From Hansfordia pulvinata (lineage: Eukaryota; Ascomycota; Sordariomycetes; Xylariales), in contig BJKQ01000029.1 of assembly GCA_006538405.1 (NCBI GenBank), positions 1-64,000 on the forward strand: a stretch of DNA of 64,000 nt. The letters run 5' to 3'. Positions 44,172 to 56,970 of the stretch are shown here, piece after piece (within the stretch, counting starts at the first letter, position 1; each line of letters starts with the position of its first letter). The notes beneath the pieces were generated by a model. It was not told where the DNA came from, made no database searches, and saw only the letters and a program-made list of their open reading frames with translations. The translations under genes were made by a program, and so were the position numbers.

Positions 44172-45944
44172 TGACGGATATTTCTGACGGATATTTCTGA
44201 TTGACTCATGTATGAGCGATCATTTTCGCTTATAGTCGTTCTTTAGACTACCTAGAACTGGAATCCGAGGGGAAACTTGCCTCGTGCCATGACTTTACCT
44301 GATGTCGCCATTTCAATCAGCGAATTGTTACTTTCGGCTTACATATGTACGGCGAGATAGGATATTGTCGTTGTGGTATTTCTGTAATAGACATGCCTAT
44401 CAACCACGGCCACGTGGAACGTGGGTTGAAAGCCGCCAAATAGTGGCCGATCGGTTTCACACTCGTGAAACGATTGAAGATCAGAAAGATTCGACTTAAC
44501 CCGTTGGCTCAATTTGGGCCATGGATCATTCCGTTTTAAGCAAGGTAATACGGTATTTAAAGCTAATACATGTATGATTTTATTAGGATAAGTTAATACA
44601 CCTATAACTAAGAAAAGTAACGAAGGATGCTTTATCTCTCAGTTGTACTAGCCCTTGAATATCGCGATTAGTTTCATTCAAGCTGCTATATGAAGCAAGT
44701 CTTTAGAGAAGATTCTTCTAAAAGCTAAAAATACAGCAACTGAAAGAGTAAGCTAAACTGATAGCTTCATTATATAAAATACCGATTTAATTTTACACTA
44801 GCACGATGATAATTATAGCCATGAACTTAATAATAACATGTTCAAATTTAGCATAATGAGCTAGGCGGTGCACTAACTAAAAGAGTGCTTTTCAAGAAAC
44901 GCGCAGATTAACGAGCACTTCGTACTTGAAGAAAAAAAAGAAACCAGGGGGGTGGAGGGTGGGGCGGTTGCCGACAAGGTTATCCTAGTCTTGCAAGCAC
45001 AACTATTAATACTTATACTTGCTTTAAAATAGATGACTGGTTCTTCTGAGCATACCGAGTTTAGTAGCTATGCATTGGTCTCCTCTAGTAACAAAGTTAT
45101 TGCACATAATGTGGGGGAGGGGGGCTGGATTGTTTGCAAGAACCTGAACGAGGAGTCGACGGTGAAATATTCATCCCTTTGTTTAGCCTCTCATACTCCG
45201 GGATCTAACCCTGAGAGTCCTAATGTAGCCGCAAAAGTGAGGCACCCTGAAAAGGGGAAATTGGGGCGTCAAAGCGCTTCCGGAGCCACTAGACGGGCCC
45301 GACCAATTAACAAGCGATTGAACAGTACTTAAATACATCTTCAAGTACTCTACCTTCCTATGCTAAGCGTACTGCGCTATTAATAATTTATAACTGGGCC
45401 TTAGGCACCAAATGGCAGCCTGAATTTCAAGGAGGGTGTTAAGAATTGAGCGCGGAAAGAGCCTTGATTGAAAATTGACGCTGCACAGCTTTAATAAGCA
45501 GTGGGCTAATATAAATAGATATAGACGATATGTTAAGGAGTATATACTTGGGAGAGCGCAGTTGTTACTCATGAGGTATGTAAATGTTGTGATGAAGAGT
45601 CCCGAAAACGTGCCCATCCATAATTGTTCTCATCGGGAGCCCTGCTAGTAGCGGCTTCTTCTCCGATGGTCTACCTAGAACTCGTCGACTTTACCCTGTG
45701 GCGCCGCAACCCCTGCCAGCTCCCGCCATCTGCAAACGAAATTTTGCCTCGCATTAGCGAACGCGGCGCCTCACACCAGTTGCATTCGTGTGCCTAGCGA
45801 GCCCTCTGATTGACTCTTAATAGGGATATAATATTCCCTTTGGGCTCGCCCAGTTCACACAAGCATGAGTGGTCACACGCGATCGTCTTTCATCCTTACT
45901 GTTGTTGTCCAACCACGTTGCTGAACTGCTTAATCCGCTTCAAA
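44172..45944. other. AT-rich stretch without a recognisable gene
   Basis: From about 44510 to 45620 the sequence is visibly rich in A and T with many TA-rich words and few long frames. A 99-codon plus frame at 45033 lies inside but has no motif. It may be a relic changed by repeat-induced mutation, or an AT-rich isochore. No source element was identified. Confidence 0.45.
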
Positions 45945-46949
45945 ATGCGGTTCACTAATAGCTATTCATGCCTTCAAATCCTTCTGGTCCTCACGGCCAC
46001 GGCTGAAGGGAAAACATCTTTGCTACATGCACGCAAGTACTCCGGGTAAGTGAAATTTCTTGCACTAGGCCGAGTATTTTGAACTCATATTTCGGACAGA
46101 GGCTCGCCTGGACTGGTGAAGCGGGCTGGAGTGTTTCCCCGCGGACACTACGATGTCGACATTGGAATTGGTGAACGAGACGGTGCATCCACTAAAAAGG
46201 CCATCAAGACGGACAGTAAGTGTTGAAAACCCCTACTCCCACTATCACGAAGCACCAGAAACGCCGGAGAAGGACCTTGGACTAAATGGATCGTCCAGTG
46301 ATGCCGGATAATGTTGTGGGAATAACTTACGGTGCTCAGAGTGCTCCAGACGAGTTTGACAAGTTCTTGATAAACCTCGGCGATCCCGGCGACGACGGGG
46401 ATGAGTACAGTGATGTTTCAATTCCGGAGGATAAACAGCAGATCCGTGAATGGATCGAGTTGTTAACTGTGAAGGACCCTGACGGGCTTTTCGACCCTGA
46501 ACACTTTACCCCGCACCAGACTCTAGTTTATGCTCAAGACCTTCAGGGCTCGCAGCTGCACGTCGATGTCCAAAAAGAACTGTTCGAAAGGCAGAACATG
46601 TTTATTATGAAACAGGTTCACAGGTATAAGGGTCCCCCCTTAAAACTCTTCCTGTTCCCCGCGGACTTTATAACCGACGAGATCGTGACTATAAAGGTAA
46701 GTTGTTAAGCCCTCGAGATTTCGTGATCTCTATCCCACCGTATTCCCTCGTTCTATTTTCTATGAACGAGACACTAAGCTTAAAGACATTCCCATTATTT
46801 GATACTTACTAATACCGCATTGTGCTCAGATGTATGAAGATAACACAATATCTATTCAGGACAGTGCGGGCAAAGATAAAAAGGGAGACTTAGAAGAGGT
46901 CAGCTGGGAGTCATATATGAGACAGGTGTATGCTCAGCTTTACCGGTGA
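45945..46949 (+). CDS. predicted secreted protein, four exons (244 aa)
   Basis: Four exons (45945-46045, 46100-46215, 46299-46696, 46830-46949) join in phase through canonical GTAAGT...AG introns and make 244 residues without a break, one of the cleanest genes here. The N-terminus MRFTNSYSCLQILLVLTATAEG is a typical secretion signal with a likely cut near residue 22. The mature part has a KR-like site near residue 42 (LVKRAG), then a mostly acidic, hydrophilic domain (ITYGAQSAPDEFDKFLINLG) and ends MRQVYAQLYR. It has few cysteines. No family was recognised. A small secreted, lineage-restricted protein could be an effector-like protein or wall protein; that is inference. Confidence 0.65.
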
Positions 46950-47340
46950 TAGACCGGATAGAACATCGCTTAAAATTCAGTTTCAACGTTCTGCTTCTCG
47001 CGCTTGAAATCAACCGATTAATATCAATAGCTATATTTATACTTAAGGCAGCTAAGATTTGTAATCAACCTGCAACTGTGAATCTGCTAGGTTATGCTAA
47101 ACTGCAATATTTTGAAGAGTTTTCTACAAAATGAAACTTAATGCATTCCGGTTGATTGAAGACGCAGTCAATATAAACCATTCGATAAAGCTGAGATTGA
47201 AAGATAAAAATTTTCACCGCCTTTTTAATTGGCATATTTATGTATCAATTAATTTAAATGGCTTCAAATTGACCTCTAAGCGGGCGCTGTGAGCTGCCCG
47301 CTGATCGATTTAAACATTTGTCAATATAGCTCAATCTCGG
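46950..47340. other. AT-rich intergenic stretch
   Basis: Visibly AT-rich and without a supported gene; it separates the secreted-protein gene from the phosphotransferase-like fragment. Confidence 0.5.
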
Positions 47341-47959
47341 TTATTTGGACCCCAAGCCAAACGGAGCTACGAAAGCATCAGCCCAGTACAGAACTCCCAT
47401 AATATTACCATCTGACTCATCGACATGGATGTTGTTCTCCAGTAGATCACCATGTTGAAGCACACTTGGGTAGTCGGCGCGAAACAAAAGGGGTATATCC
47501 CTCTCGACCACGTCAATTGTCGAGTGCAAAGCGTTTGAAAGCGTACCTCTAAGCTCATTCAAAATGGCAACGTGATGAGTCTGTAGCCCGAGTGCATTCT
47601 TGTCCTTCGAAACCATTCTGTTGGTCCACGCGGATGCAGAAAACCTGCACGGAATATCAGGCTCAAGTTGGATACAGACATTCGAGAGAAAACTTATTAA
47701 GGGGGTGTCTTACCTTGCAAATCTTGGACGGCTTGCTTCAAACACGGATCCACGCCCAGAGTGGAGTTGAACATTTCTTGACGCACACGGCAAAATGCTG
47801 ATCCGTGTACGAGCTCCCTTTCATATATATGAAGTGATTCTCAAGCACCGTGATATTTGTAGGAAGGAGGGAACCTAGAGTAAGTCTGACGGACCAGTTC
47901 GAGCTTTGCATCAAGTCGCGAAGATCGAAATTGGATAGCTGAAGCTGCCTCTTTGCCAA
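47341..47959 (-). pseudogene. aminoglycoside-phosphotransferase-like (APH) fragment
   Basis: On the minus strand, PSVLQHGDLLENNIHVDE, then GNIMGVLYWADAFVAPFG, matches the APH/choline-kinase catalytic loop, usually HGDhxxxNhhhD followed by hhDWExAxxGP. The second Asp of the metal-binding loop is Tyr here (LYWAD). Upstream frames to 47959 (VRLTLGSLLPTNITVLENHF) could be preceding exons. No ATP-binding part is seen upstream. So it is a C-terminal fragment, probably inactive. Confidence 0.5.
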
Positions 47960-48237
47960 TTAAGGTATAGCTAGATCCTCCTCGGACTAGTGTTGGGCCT
48001 ACGGGGCCTGCGAGCAGTTCCGTAGCAAGGCTGTCGCATTCAGCTCTCGTAACAAGAATGTCTGAAAAGTAACTGCTGGACGAACAATCAAGTAGGATGG
48101 ACCCACGACGAGGTATTTGGGCTCAAGTCATCTCATCGAACTTCGGTCTGAAACTTTCTCGTGCTGCCGGATATCTCAAACCCATTATGGCATTCGGTCA
48201 TTGCAGCACCTAGCAAGAAAGATAGCGATGCTTTGCC

Positions 48238-48913
48238 TTGGCGATTGTACTAATACCTGCGCTATCCTGTTGGGAAACAAATTTACGGGATGGCATGATC
48301 CTAGCAAGCTACCGCCAATTGATCCGCGATTCAGCAGAACTTTACCGGTCAGGTTCTGCTAAGCTTACTTCCCGAGAATCGACTGGCGACACTTGCGAGG
48401 GCGATATCCGAAGCTGGGTGCCGTCGGTCGATCTCCTGGATGTCGAGGGCTACTACGTAGAAGAGCGCCCGGTGAACTGCAGAGTCGAGGTCTCGCCTAT
48501 ATTGCTGCTGATTTGCATAGCTGCTTCTTTGCTAAGGCGGTCCAGTGCCTGGTGATACTATGGAAACTGCCTCAGTTCTCGCTTATCACTTCTGGAGATG
48601 CCATCGAATCTTTCATGATCTCGCCTGACCAGATCACGTTTGGTATCAGCACCCTGGGGTTGAAGGACGGCTTTTGGCTTGAATACGCCCGGTGGCCGAC
48701 GTTTCGCGGCGATTAGACGAACGCGGACTCGGAAGTGCGACAAGCTTTACTACCTTTGGCGTGGAAGCAGACCAAGCCCATCCGCCTCTAATCTTCAATC
48801 CCTGGGCTATCTTGGCTGCGGACCTACATGGCGCTCACTATGCGACTGGCGACCAGGATCAAGCAGATTCATGCGCATCTCACTACATGGCTCAATTTGA
48901 TGGGCTACGTTAA
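48238..48913 (+). pseudogene. unrecognised coding relic
   Basis: Plus-strand pieces in three frames read protein-like in order: LYRSGSAKLTSRESTGDTCE, then SLITSGDAIESFMISPDQIT and LGLKDGFWLEYARWP, then SRRLDERGLGSATSFTTFGV and NPWAILAADLHGAHYATGDQ. Their order and orientation suggest one gene broken by frameshifts. No family was recognised. Confidence 0.3.
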
Positions 48914-51901
48914 AATCAATTTGAGAAGGGCAGGTTATTGAGCAGCCTCATCTACAAATCACTTACTTTCTTCACACTGTGGTACATGTATACGCCAACT
49001 CGATAGATTTGGAGAATGCATCTTGAATATTGAGAAAACAAGTAGACTGCAAACTGGACAGGACATTCAAGCAACGACTTTTTTGGGTGGAGCACTTCCA
49101 AGTCGAAAGCTTCGACATCTTTTGAGTAATAACCTAACAGATTATCTTCGAGATAAAGCTAATCTATGAGGCTTCAACATGGTGAACCAGCAAGGCCTCC
49201 GTTGATCAGGTTTCTAGTTCATCGTACGGGTATAAAATTTAGTTGCGCGTTCCCACAGAACCTGCCTGCGAGTGCGATTTGTACCCCCAGACTGGTACGC
49301 AATCAGTTCTACCGGCGCGTGACGATCCTCCTTTTTACCCCTACACGCCCAGGCCAGGATTAGGGGAACCGAGGCGGTGAAGAACCGAATACATTTGGCC
49401 ACATGGCGGGCTATTTCCGAGTCAGGAGACAGGCAGAGTCGGGAGATTTCAGTAAATCCTTTGAAAGCCCATTCGATAATTTTCGATGTATGACTCATAA
49501 CCAACGCGATCACCATTTACTGTCGTCTTCATCGCGGACAAACGTCATTGTCATCCATACATGCACCAAACGACTAAACAGGGGTGCTCGTCACCCCTAG
49601 AAATACGTGCTACAACTGCACCCCGGCAGCGGACCCAAGTTCCAACCCGGGAACTGGTCCGTGTCGAACCAGCAATGATCAGCGATCATTTCTACTTCCC
49701 ACGATAGTTAGACTTTTTCGTGCTCCTCACACGGACTTCCTACTATAGCTATATGATTTCTTGCTGGTTCATCTATCAAGTCCAGGGTCTGGCTTACCAA
49801 GGCATCCAGGATGTTCTACAGTTCAACCCTCTGACTACGCTCGACGGAGACTCGATCGAACAAATGACGTCTATGTCAAAAACCTCGCGCAGGTGCCTTT
49901 CTCCACTATCGCGAGTGTCTGGATGCGATCATCCAGTCCAGAAACTTGTTAACTTCTTTCGATCTTATCAGGGTAAGAAGGTCGTCCAATGAGACCGCCG
50001 TTTGTAGGCGATACGCAGAGGGAACACGATAAGGTGCCATGCACGCGCGGACCAGGGTCGGCTACAGCACCGGGGTCTTATCTTCTCGCCCCGCAATTCC
50101 TACTGTGTGCTGTAAGCCATTCTCGTACGATGTCGCATTTGAAGAGATGAAGCAGTGAGAAGCATACTTATGATAGCATGATCCCTTCCATTTCTAAATC
50201 GCTAGCGTCACAACAAAGGACTCGCCGTAAGGAAAGAGCACACTCTTTCGGCGCGGTGATTGCGGCGCTGACGAAACGAGAAGAAGTGGCTTCGTCGGTA
50301 CTGCGACAGACTTCGGGTTTCTGAAATCGTCGATTTGGTAGTCATTAAGGATTTTTTCGTCATAGCACTATGGTAATATAAGCCTGACAAAAATCGCTTA
50401 GGGGCAACTTACGGTTCTCGATCAGTCACGGGGAGCGCCGCCAGGAGCAAATTTTCTTTTTAATCTCCCCCCTCGTATCCACGCTCGACGGCCCAGGGCT
50501 GTCATCTCAACCCTGGAACGTCGGGCCTATCACTATGACCATTGTGGCTGGACTCATACAGGAAGATAAGCTTCCACACGAAATGGTCTGCAGTTTAAAT
50601 AATCACCGACGAAGCACGTGGAAGGTCCTCGGTGGATTTAAAGGCCAATCCCTACAGCTTCTGTCAGGAAACACGGGCAGTCCAGACAGGAGCATCAAGT
50701 TAGACCGTTGGCGCCACCCTTGCGATTGACCATAGCGCTGAAAGCAGAAATCAATTTGATCCTTCACTGTGAGAGAGATTGTTGGCCACATCATAACACA
50801 AACAGCCATGATTCAGGGCTTCGTTGGCTTTCAATTTACGGTAACGTGGTATCACGGTGGTGTTGATAGCACAAGGATTTATTACTGCGGTTCCAAAAAT
50901 CACTGGGAGCTCTGAAATTAGTCGGCCAACGCTCGCATTTTGGCCAATATCGCTAACTCTTTGTACATCCCGAGTACTTAACGCCAACACCGAGCTTCAT
51001 GCCTCGACAAGACACGCAATCTGGAACGTAACTAGCGTCACGCTGTGCAGTCACGGGCCATTAATGTGGTCCAGGTATACGGGCGACAGTTGTTGAAGCA
51101 AAAGAAGGGCTGATAGCGCATGCAAGCTATCGTCATTCATCGGCTTGGACCAGAACGTCGAAGTGGCAATGCACTGAATTCCGCGCAGTCCAGGTTGTGT
51201 TTATCCGAATGGCCTTCAGCAACCAAGATTCTCCAAACAGCACCGTCCAAGATTTCATGTCTCGGCCACAATCCCGCGACATTGAGATTGGGAACAGACA
51301 CACATGCTAAGAATGGACAAATATCAGGTATCTGCAGGTAGTCTCAACGAGCTACGGGAGACCCAGGAAAGCATCCGCCAGTATGTTGATGTCGTATCAC
51401 AAGCTGACAATGGGCTTCTCGGTGAGCGACGTAACGTGTTCGAAGACATCACCATGGCTGACGATAGCTATGCGCTTCATTCTCGGCTGTTGGGATCTTG
51501 TCGCTGTCATGCGGATAAACCTTGAAGGTCAAACACGCCATGTTGGCGGTCAACTAAGTAACGAGAGTTACCAGAATACCATCGAAGCACTCGCGCAGCT
51601 GGAGATGCAGTACGCTGAGCGCCTGCCTCATCCGGATATCGACTCACTGTTTGGCCCAAGGGCTGGAGATGAGCAACACAACGCCAAGAAACAAGCATTG
51701 CAAGACCGTCATGGCCCACTGAGCTCTTTTCCCATCTTCCAAAGGATCTTGGAGGGGCGGCATGTGATTTTGGAGCTGTTCTTCCTGGGAGATGGTCTTC
51801 TTTGATTACACGGGAGGCGTCGTGATGGCCAGGGCAAGAAGTTAACAAAGTGACCGGATGATACCTATTCAAGTGTAGAAGATAGCTGAGGTTGGACAGA
51901 A
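48914..51901. other. long stretch without a confirmed gene
   Basis: A minus frame at 49516-49214 (EWAFKGFTEISRLCL, RGKKEDRHAPVELIAYQ) reads protein-like but was not recognised. Plus frames at 51304-51805 are open for up to 140 codons. Around 51150 the plus strand has gaccagaac...agtggcaatgcactg, which could be a frameshifted P-loop of the dynamin-like gene that follows; this is weak. Confidence 0.35.
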
Positions 51902-54151
51902 ATGCTCCAGAGAGAGGGTTTGAACGGGTTTCACGAGGTTCTTCCTGCGATAAATAGTAAAGAGCTAGAGCGAATCTTCCAGACTGCCAGTCGAACAATC
52001 AGGACCAACCAGGCTGAGCTCGCTTTTAGTGAACATTTCCTCAAAACCGAGGTCTTTGGGCCAGAGGTACGATAAGAGAACCCCGAAGTAAGTATCCTGA
52101 AACTAACAAAATTAGCAAAAATATTTCACCGTGATCGACGTGTCTGGGATTTTTCGACGCGAAGAGTCAGGTAAGTATCAAAGCCAAATCAGACCCTAAC
52201 CCCGTACATACGCTCATAAAATCAGGTCCCACTGCCTAGAGCCAAATTGCTCTGATCAGGGGCATGAAAAAAGGTTTCATGAAGAACACAAGAACCACGT
52301 GGGTATACCTTCAGATGAACATTAGGTCTTTCCCGTATCCCTAATAAGCTCTTCACAGAATCTTGGCGATAATTCCCAGCAACGTCGACCCGGCCACAAA
52401 AGAGATTCTGAAGCTGGCAACGCACGTGGATCCAAACATGAAAAGGACGATGGCGGTCCTCAAAAAGCCGGATCTCAACGTTGAACGAGCTACACAGAGA
52501 ATTGCGATCGATCACGTCACAGGAAAGCGCAGTGATTTGACCCTGGGATACTACATTGTCAAAAATCGTGGCCCGGACGACTCCTTGAAAACCCTCGCAG
52601 AAGGCCAGCAGGACGAGCGTGCGTTCTTCAGAAATGAGCCTTGGTCGGAACTAGAGCACACACAAAGAGCTGGCATTGAGGCACTCAAGATTAGAGTGCG
52701 CGAATCTCTGTCCGAGCTCATCAAGAGGGAGTTCCCCAGACTCAGATCTGAAGTCAAAGACTCCCTCGTGGAGTTACACGAACAGAAGAAGGGAATGGGA
52801 TCATCCAGAGCTACCGCTGCTGCTCAATTTGATTATTTGTCAGACCTGAGCGACAAATTCCAACAGATCGTCCGGGACGCCCTGACTGCTCGCTATTCCA
52901 ACCACAAACTTCTACATGAAAAGAGAAGCCTTCGACTTATCACCCGAATAGTTGAAGTCAATGAGCTGTTTTCGGAGAATCTGAGAAGCAGGGGTCACTC
53001 GTGGGCTTTTGAGGCTTCTGAGAAAGCAGAATCAACTACGGACGTTGATGATCTCGGCGTGGAAATGAGCGACGGCGGATCAAATGAGGAGCTTGATGCT
53101 GAACTTGATTTATCAAGCCCCGAGCCATTCGAGACCTACCTTGCTCATTGTTCTAGCCTTCAGCATCCGTACAAACTTGGGAGGCTCTATCCCGAGATTG
53201 GCAAGTATTTCGAGACCCGTCAAGACATGAAAGACATCGTCGCAGATGGTCGTATCCTGGATCACATCAGGTCTGTTTACAGGAGCAGCAAAGGCCGGGA
53301 CCTCGTTACAGTAAGTCAGCCATACGAAGTGCACTGGGATCAATTTCTAATGAGCCCAGTTTGGCGGCGGCCTCCTTGCCACTCTGTTCAAAGACCAGTC
53401 AGTCTCATGGGAGCCTATCATGTTCTGTTACCTGAATCGGGTGATCCTCATCTTACACCACTTCATCCATCGCACAATGAGATTCGTCTGCCCCGACACG
53501 AATGTTTTCGGAGAACTTTGGGACAACCACATCCTGGACATCTTGGTGCACTGTTACGACAAAGCAATTGATCATGCCAAGTTCATCATCAAGACCGAAA
53601 GGGAAGGAACTCCATACACCCTAAACCATTACTTCAACGAGAATTTGCAAAAGTCGCAAAATACTCGCTTGGTCAAGCTCGTCCAAAATGCCGGGATAAC
53701 TGCCACCAACAACGCCGCCATTCGGAGGAAGAAAGGCTTCCGAGACGATGATGAACATCCAGAGGATGGATTTTTTATTTCCACGGAGAGGCTTCAGAGC
53801 CTTTCAGTATCTAAGTCGAATTCTGACCAGACCATGGAACAAGTGCACGACGTCTTGGAAAGCTACTACAAAGTCGCCAGGAAACGGTTCGCTGATGTCG
53901 TTTGTCAGCATGTCGTGGATTACATGCTCTTGGACAGTCAAGACGGACCACTTCATGTGTTCAGCTCCAAGTTTGTTCGGGGGTTGAGCGATGAGAACCT
54001 GGAAGACATTGCTGGAGAAGATGTTGCAGCAAAAAGTCAGAGACTGAAGCTAGATGCAAAGATCGAGAAATATGAGGGGGGAATTATTAGACGATGCGGG
54101 GCGCTTCAACCTTTTCTCGATGCTGCGTGGTATCAATCGCTTCGATGTTGA
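51902..54151 (+). pseudogene. dynamin-like GTPase (fungal Mx/VPS1-like), lacking the P-loop and with one stop (module copy B)
   Basis: Exons 51902-52066, 52116-52170, 52226-52298, 52359-53310 and 53360-54151 join in phase. FSEHFLKTEVFGPEQKYFTV, then IDVSGIFR, is the G3 region (DxxG kept). LAIIPSNVDPATKEILKLA and VLKKPDL follow; the usual TKPD of G4 reads KKPD. Middle-domain sequence continues to KGRDLVT, and exon 5 has the effector region FGGGLLATLFKDQSVSWEP to PYTLNHYFNENLQKS. The G1 P-loop exon is missing upstream, and exon 3 has an in-frame TAG (52237-52239). The last two exons are fully open. Family role: membrane remodelling by a self-assembling GTPase. The gene ends about 105 bases from the convergent patatin-like gene. 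Confidence 0.75.
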
Positions 54152-54255
54152 GACCAGCATAGTGTTTTTCGAATTCTATCATATGAACACAATGAAATAC
54201 ATGATCAATATCCTGCTTTAGGATTGATTTAGGTGGTGATATCATTGAAGAATGA

Positions 54256-56671
54256 CTAGTTGTGTCCTGCACCCCATGAGTTCGAAAACGCATCCAGAGT
54301 CTGGTAGAGCCCTGATAGCTCGGTCTCAAGATTCAAGTTTGGGGTGTGCCGAGGTTGCCCGAAGCTCTCGCTGGCCTCGGTGACATTTGCGTCTACCCGC
54401 CATGGAACCTCCAGCCCTTGGTCTTCAATCAGCCTCCGCAGCTGATACGGACAATTACCAATCGGAAATCTAGCGCCCTCATGGTCGATTTCAAAGACGA
54501 GTACGGAGGATAATGAGCTGGTTTCCAGTTCTACCAAATGCTCGAAGGAGGTGTTTCCGGGACCCTGGAACAAAGGCGCAGTGCGTTGGCTGCGGTTGTC
54601 GCAATGGTACACCAAATGCGCAGATTGAAGTTTTCTCTGTAAGCTTGCGAGTGCCGGACCCCACGGCAGCCGACATGAAACCCGCAACTTACAGGTGTCC
54701 AGAGTCGAGTAAAGTCTCGGAGTCTCGATGAGTTCAATATAGAACAAGCACCCCAGTAGGCGGTGGGCGAGGCATTTCAGGTATTCATCGTCGAAGATGC
54801 CGCCGCGATAACTGACTTCAAATTGTTGGGCGCCCGCCCTGCCTTTCGCGTCATCGGAAAGATTTGATAATTGTTCACCTTTCCGAATTCTGTTCGAAAT
54901 TGTCTTTCCCAAATGCTGAATATGAAGGGACGGCCCATTCAGACATTGGATGTCGTCGAAAGTCCATCTATGATTACCACCAAAGCTGATGTATCTCTGC
55001 CTTGTGAATGGTGTCTGTTTCAGTTTGATCCCGTCAACTGAATGAAGCGTTCGTGAAGCCTTAGAGACAGACGAATATCGGCAACATATAGCCAAAGCAA
55101 AGTACGACCCGACACCGCTGCAGTGAACAATATCGCAATGGTCTCGGAGGGGCATGTCACCCAGCATCAGCTTCGCTTGTAGACTCTTCAAGAAGTCCGC
55201 GGTGAGGTATTTCTTGCTCAACGGAACATCCAGACGTAAAGTCCTCAGGGAGGCAGTGAGTGGCCGAAGAATCAATATTGAACTATTCTGGCTCTGACAA
55301 AATGGGCAAATTGGCATGGTAAATTCTCCATTTTTCGAAATTGAAGGGTTGCCGATGGATCGTATACACGGGCCGCAAAGTTCGTGGCCGCAGTCGAGGG
55401 ACTTCTCTGGGGGTGACAAAAGGCAGGCTAGGCAAGTAATCTTGCTGAAAATGCCACGCAGGAAAGTCTGTGAGGATTTCAGGACACTCAAACTCCGTGG
55501 CTGATTGGTTGGACTCGCGTGTTTCGTAGGCGATTTTGCAGAAACTAGATTTCACAGGCAGCGCGGAGAGTTTGCTTCCACATGCCCGTACGGTTTCTTC
55601 AATTACATGGCTGTACATGGCTTTGTACATATCGTCGGCAAAGAACGCTATGATATATTAGTCACGTTCTCCGTCAGTCCGAGTGTACTGACCGTGTGCT
55701 CCTGCGGGATAGGCATTCGCATGGAGTGCTGATGCGATGAAGTGGCTCAAGAGCCCATCGTTTTGATCGGAAACCATGCGCAAAAGCCATCTGATATTAT
55801 GTGACAAGTCCGTAGAGTTGAAAGAAGACTTTCGCAAAGCAGACAAGATATCAAAGTTTTCAGTTATTCCAGTCGAGTAATGTACCAGTGCGTCGTGAAA
55901 AATCCGACGCAAATGACTGGCAGAAAATGCCCACCTCGAAGCGTGTCGCCGACTGAACATGTCGTCCGCTTGGGAGAGAACGGAGGAATTGACTTGTCGC
56001 GATGTCGGGAGTAGATGCAAGCTCTCAAAACTGTCCCAGAACAATTTCTCCATATCTTCTTGCTTGTACAGCTGTGTAGGGTCGGCCATTTGCTGAACCC
56101 TCAGCAAGTATCTCCACATTCTTTGTTTGAAATGTTGAGATGCGGATCCTGAGAAAGTTTCGCTCACGAGGATCAGTCTCGGCCGGGACCTGATGTCGTA
56201 CCGTCGGAGGCGAATCCATGACGCAAGAAGGTCTAGAACACCAGAAAGGCCCAGATCATAGTCCATGAAAACGACAACGGTTTGGCAAAGACCTGCGATG
56301 AATCGAGACAATAAGCTGACAGCTGCAGGGAAGATTGATGCCCCAGGGATAAGATCTTGTATGGTGTAGCACCCGGGGCGGCCATCTTCATCAAGTGGGG
56401 CTTTCACAGGCTTGTAGCGAAGAGCGGCTCCGCTGTCCACCAGAAGGACAGGCCTTTTAGGACCAGAGAAAGAATAGAGGCAGATTGCATCAGATTGTGT
56501 AGGCCCCAGCGTGCGGAAATCTGCAATGTCGCGAGATCGATCCCCCCCTCCAATGACTTGAATCACGCAGGGGGCCGCATCTCCAAGATCGTCGAAAACC
56601 TTGTACGCGCTGTAGAATTCTTGGAGGATAAGCTTTTGGGGGCTCGAGAGAATTCGAAGCCAAGGGGTCAT
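54256..56671 (-). pseudogene. RING plus patatin-like protein, one frameshift (module copy B)
   Basis: Exon 1 (56671-55693) is a helical N-terminal region with FDDLGDAAPCVIQVIGGGD, LVDSGAALRYKP and VVVFMDYDLGLSGVLD. A 45-base intron (55692-55648) leads to exon 2. Around 55490 the frame must change by one base to enter FSKITCLACLLSPPEKS, LDCGHELCGPC and MPICPFC, a RING-like Cys/His cluster. The patatin-like part follows (LRTLRLD, then GDMPLRDHCDIVHCSGVGS). The usual DGGGxRG oxyanion motif and GxSxG nucleophile are not conserved, so lipase activity is unlikely. The terminal region with FYIELIETPRLY, LVYHCDNRSQR and RRLIEDQGLEVPWR is typical of ascomycete patatin-like proteins. It runs opposite to X, which starts at 56971. 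Confidence 0.7.
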
Positions 56672-56970
56672 GATGAGAGCTAGCCAAATGAGACGTACTC
56701 GGGCAATTGAAGACGCATGGTGATTTGATTAGACTTATGTGCGTGATTGGTTTTGGGCGCCCACACCGGTTGCATCCTAAATCGCATACCACGATGCTGA
56801 AAGCGGAAATCAGTGAATTAAAAGTGGACCGGGATCAGAAACCCGATTTCAGCTACTGCGTGTGCCAATCCAGTTGACTGGAAACCGCCCAGTCGAACAA
56901 TGAGCGAGCAAGAGCAAGACAGTATACCGTCCCCTGCAATACCGACGAGCCTCTGCCTTCGCGCTGCACA

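Noticed and set aside
49610..49700. Possible tRNA-like sequence near cccgggaactggtccgtgtcgaacc
   Set aside because: No cloverleaf with a proper T-loop and acceptor stem could be drawn.
51120..51300. Possible frameshifted GTPase P-loop upstream of the dynamin-like gene
   Set aside because: Only a short DNA similarity (gaccagaac...agtggcaatgcactg) and no continuing dynamin-like peptide.
53330..53571. Frame reading RRPPCHSVQRPVSLMGAYH, also seen at 39181-38939
   Set aside because: It is the wrong frame of the dynamin-like exon; its recurrence reflects DNA homology between copies B and C, not a separate gene.
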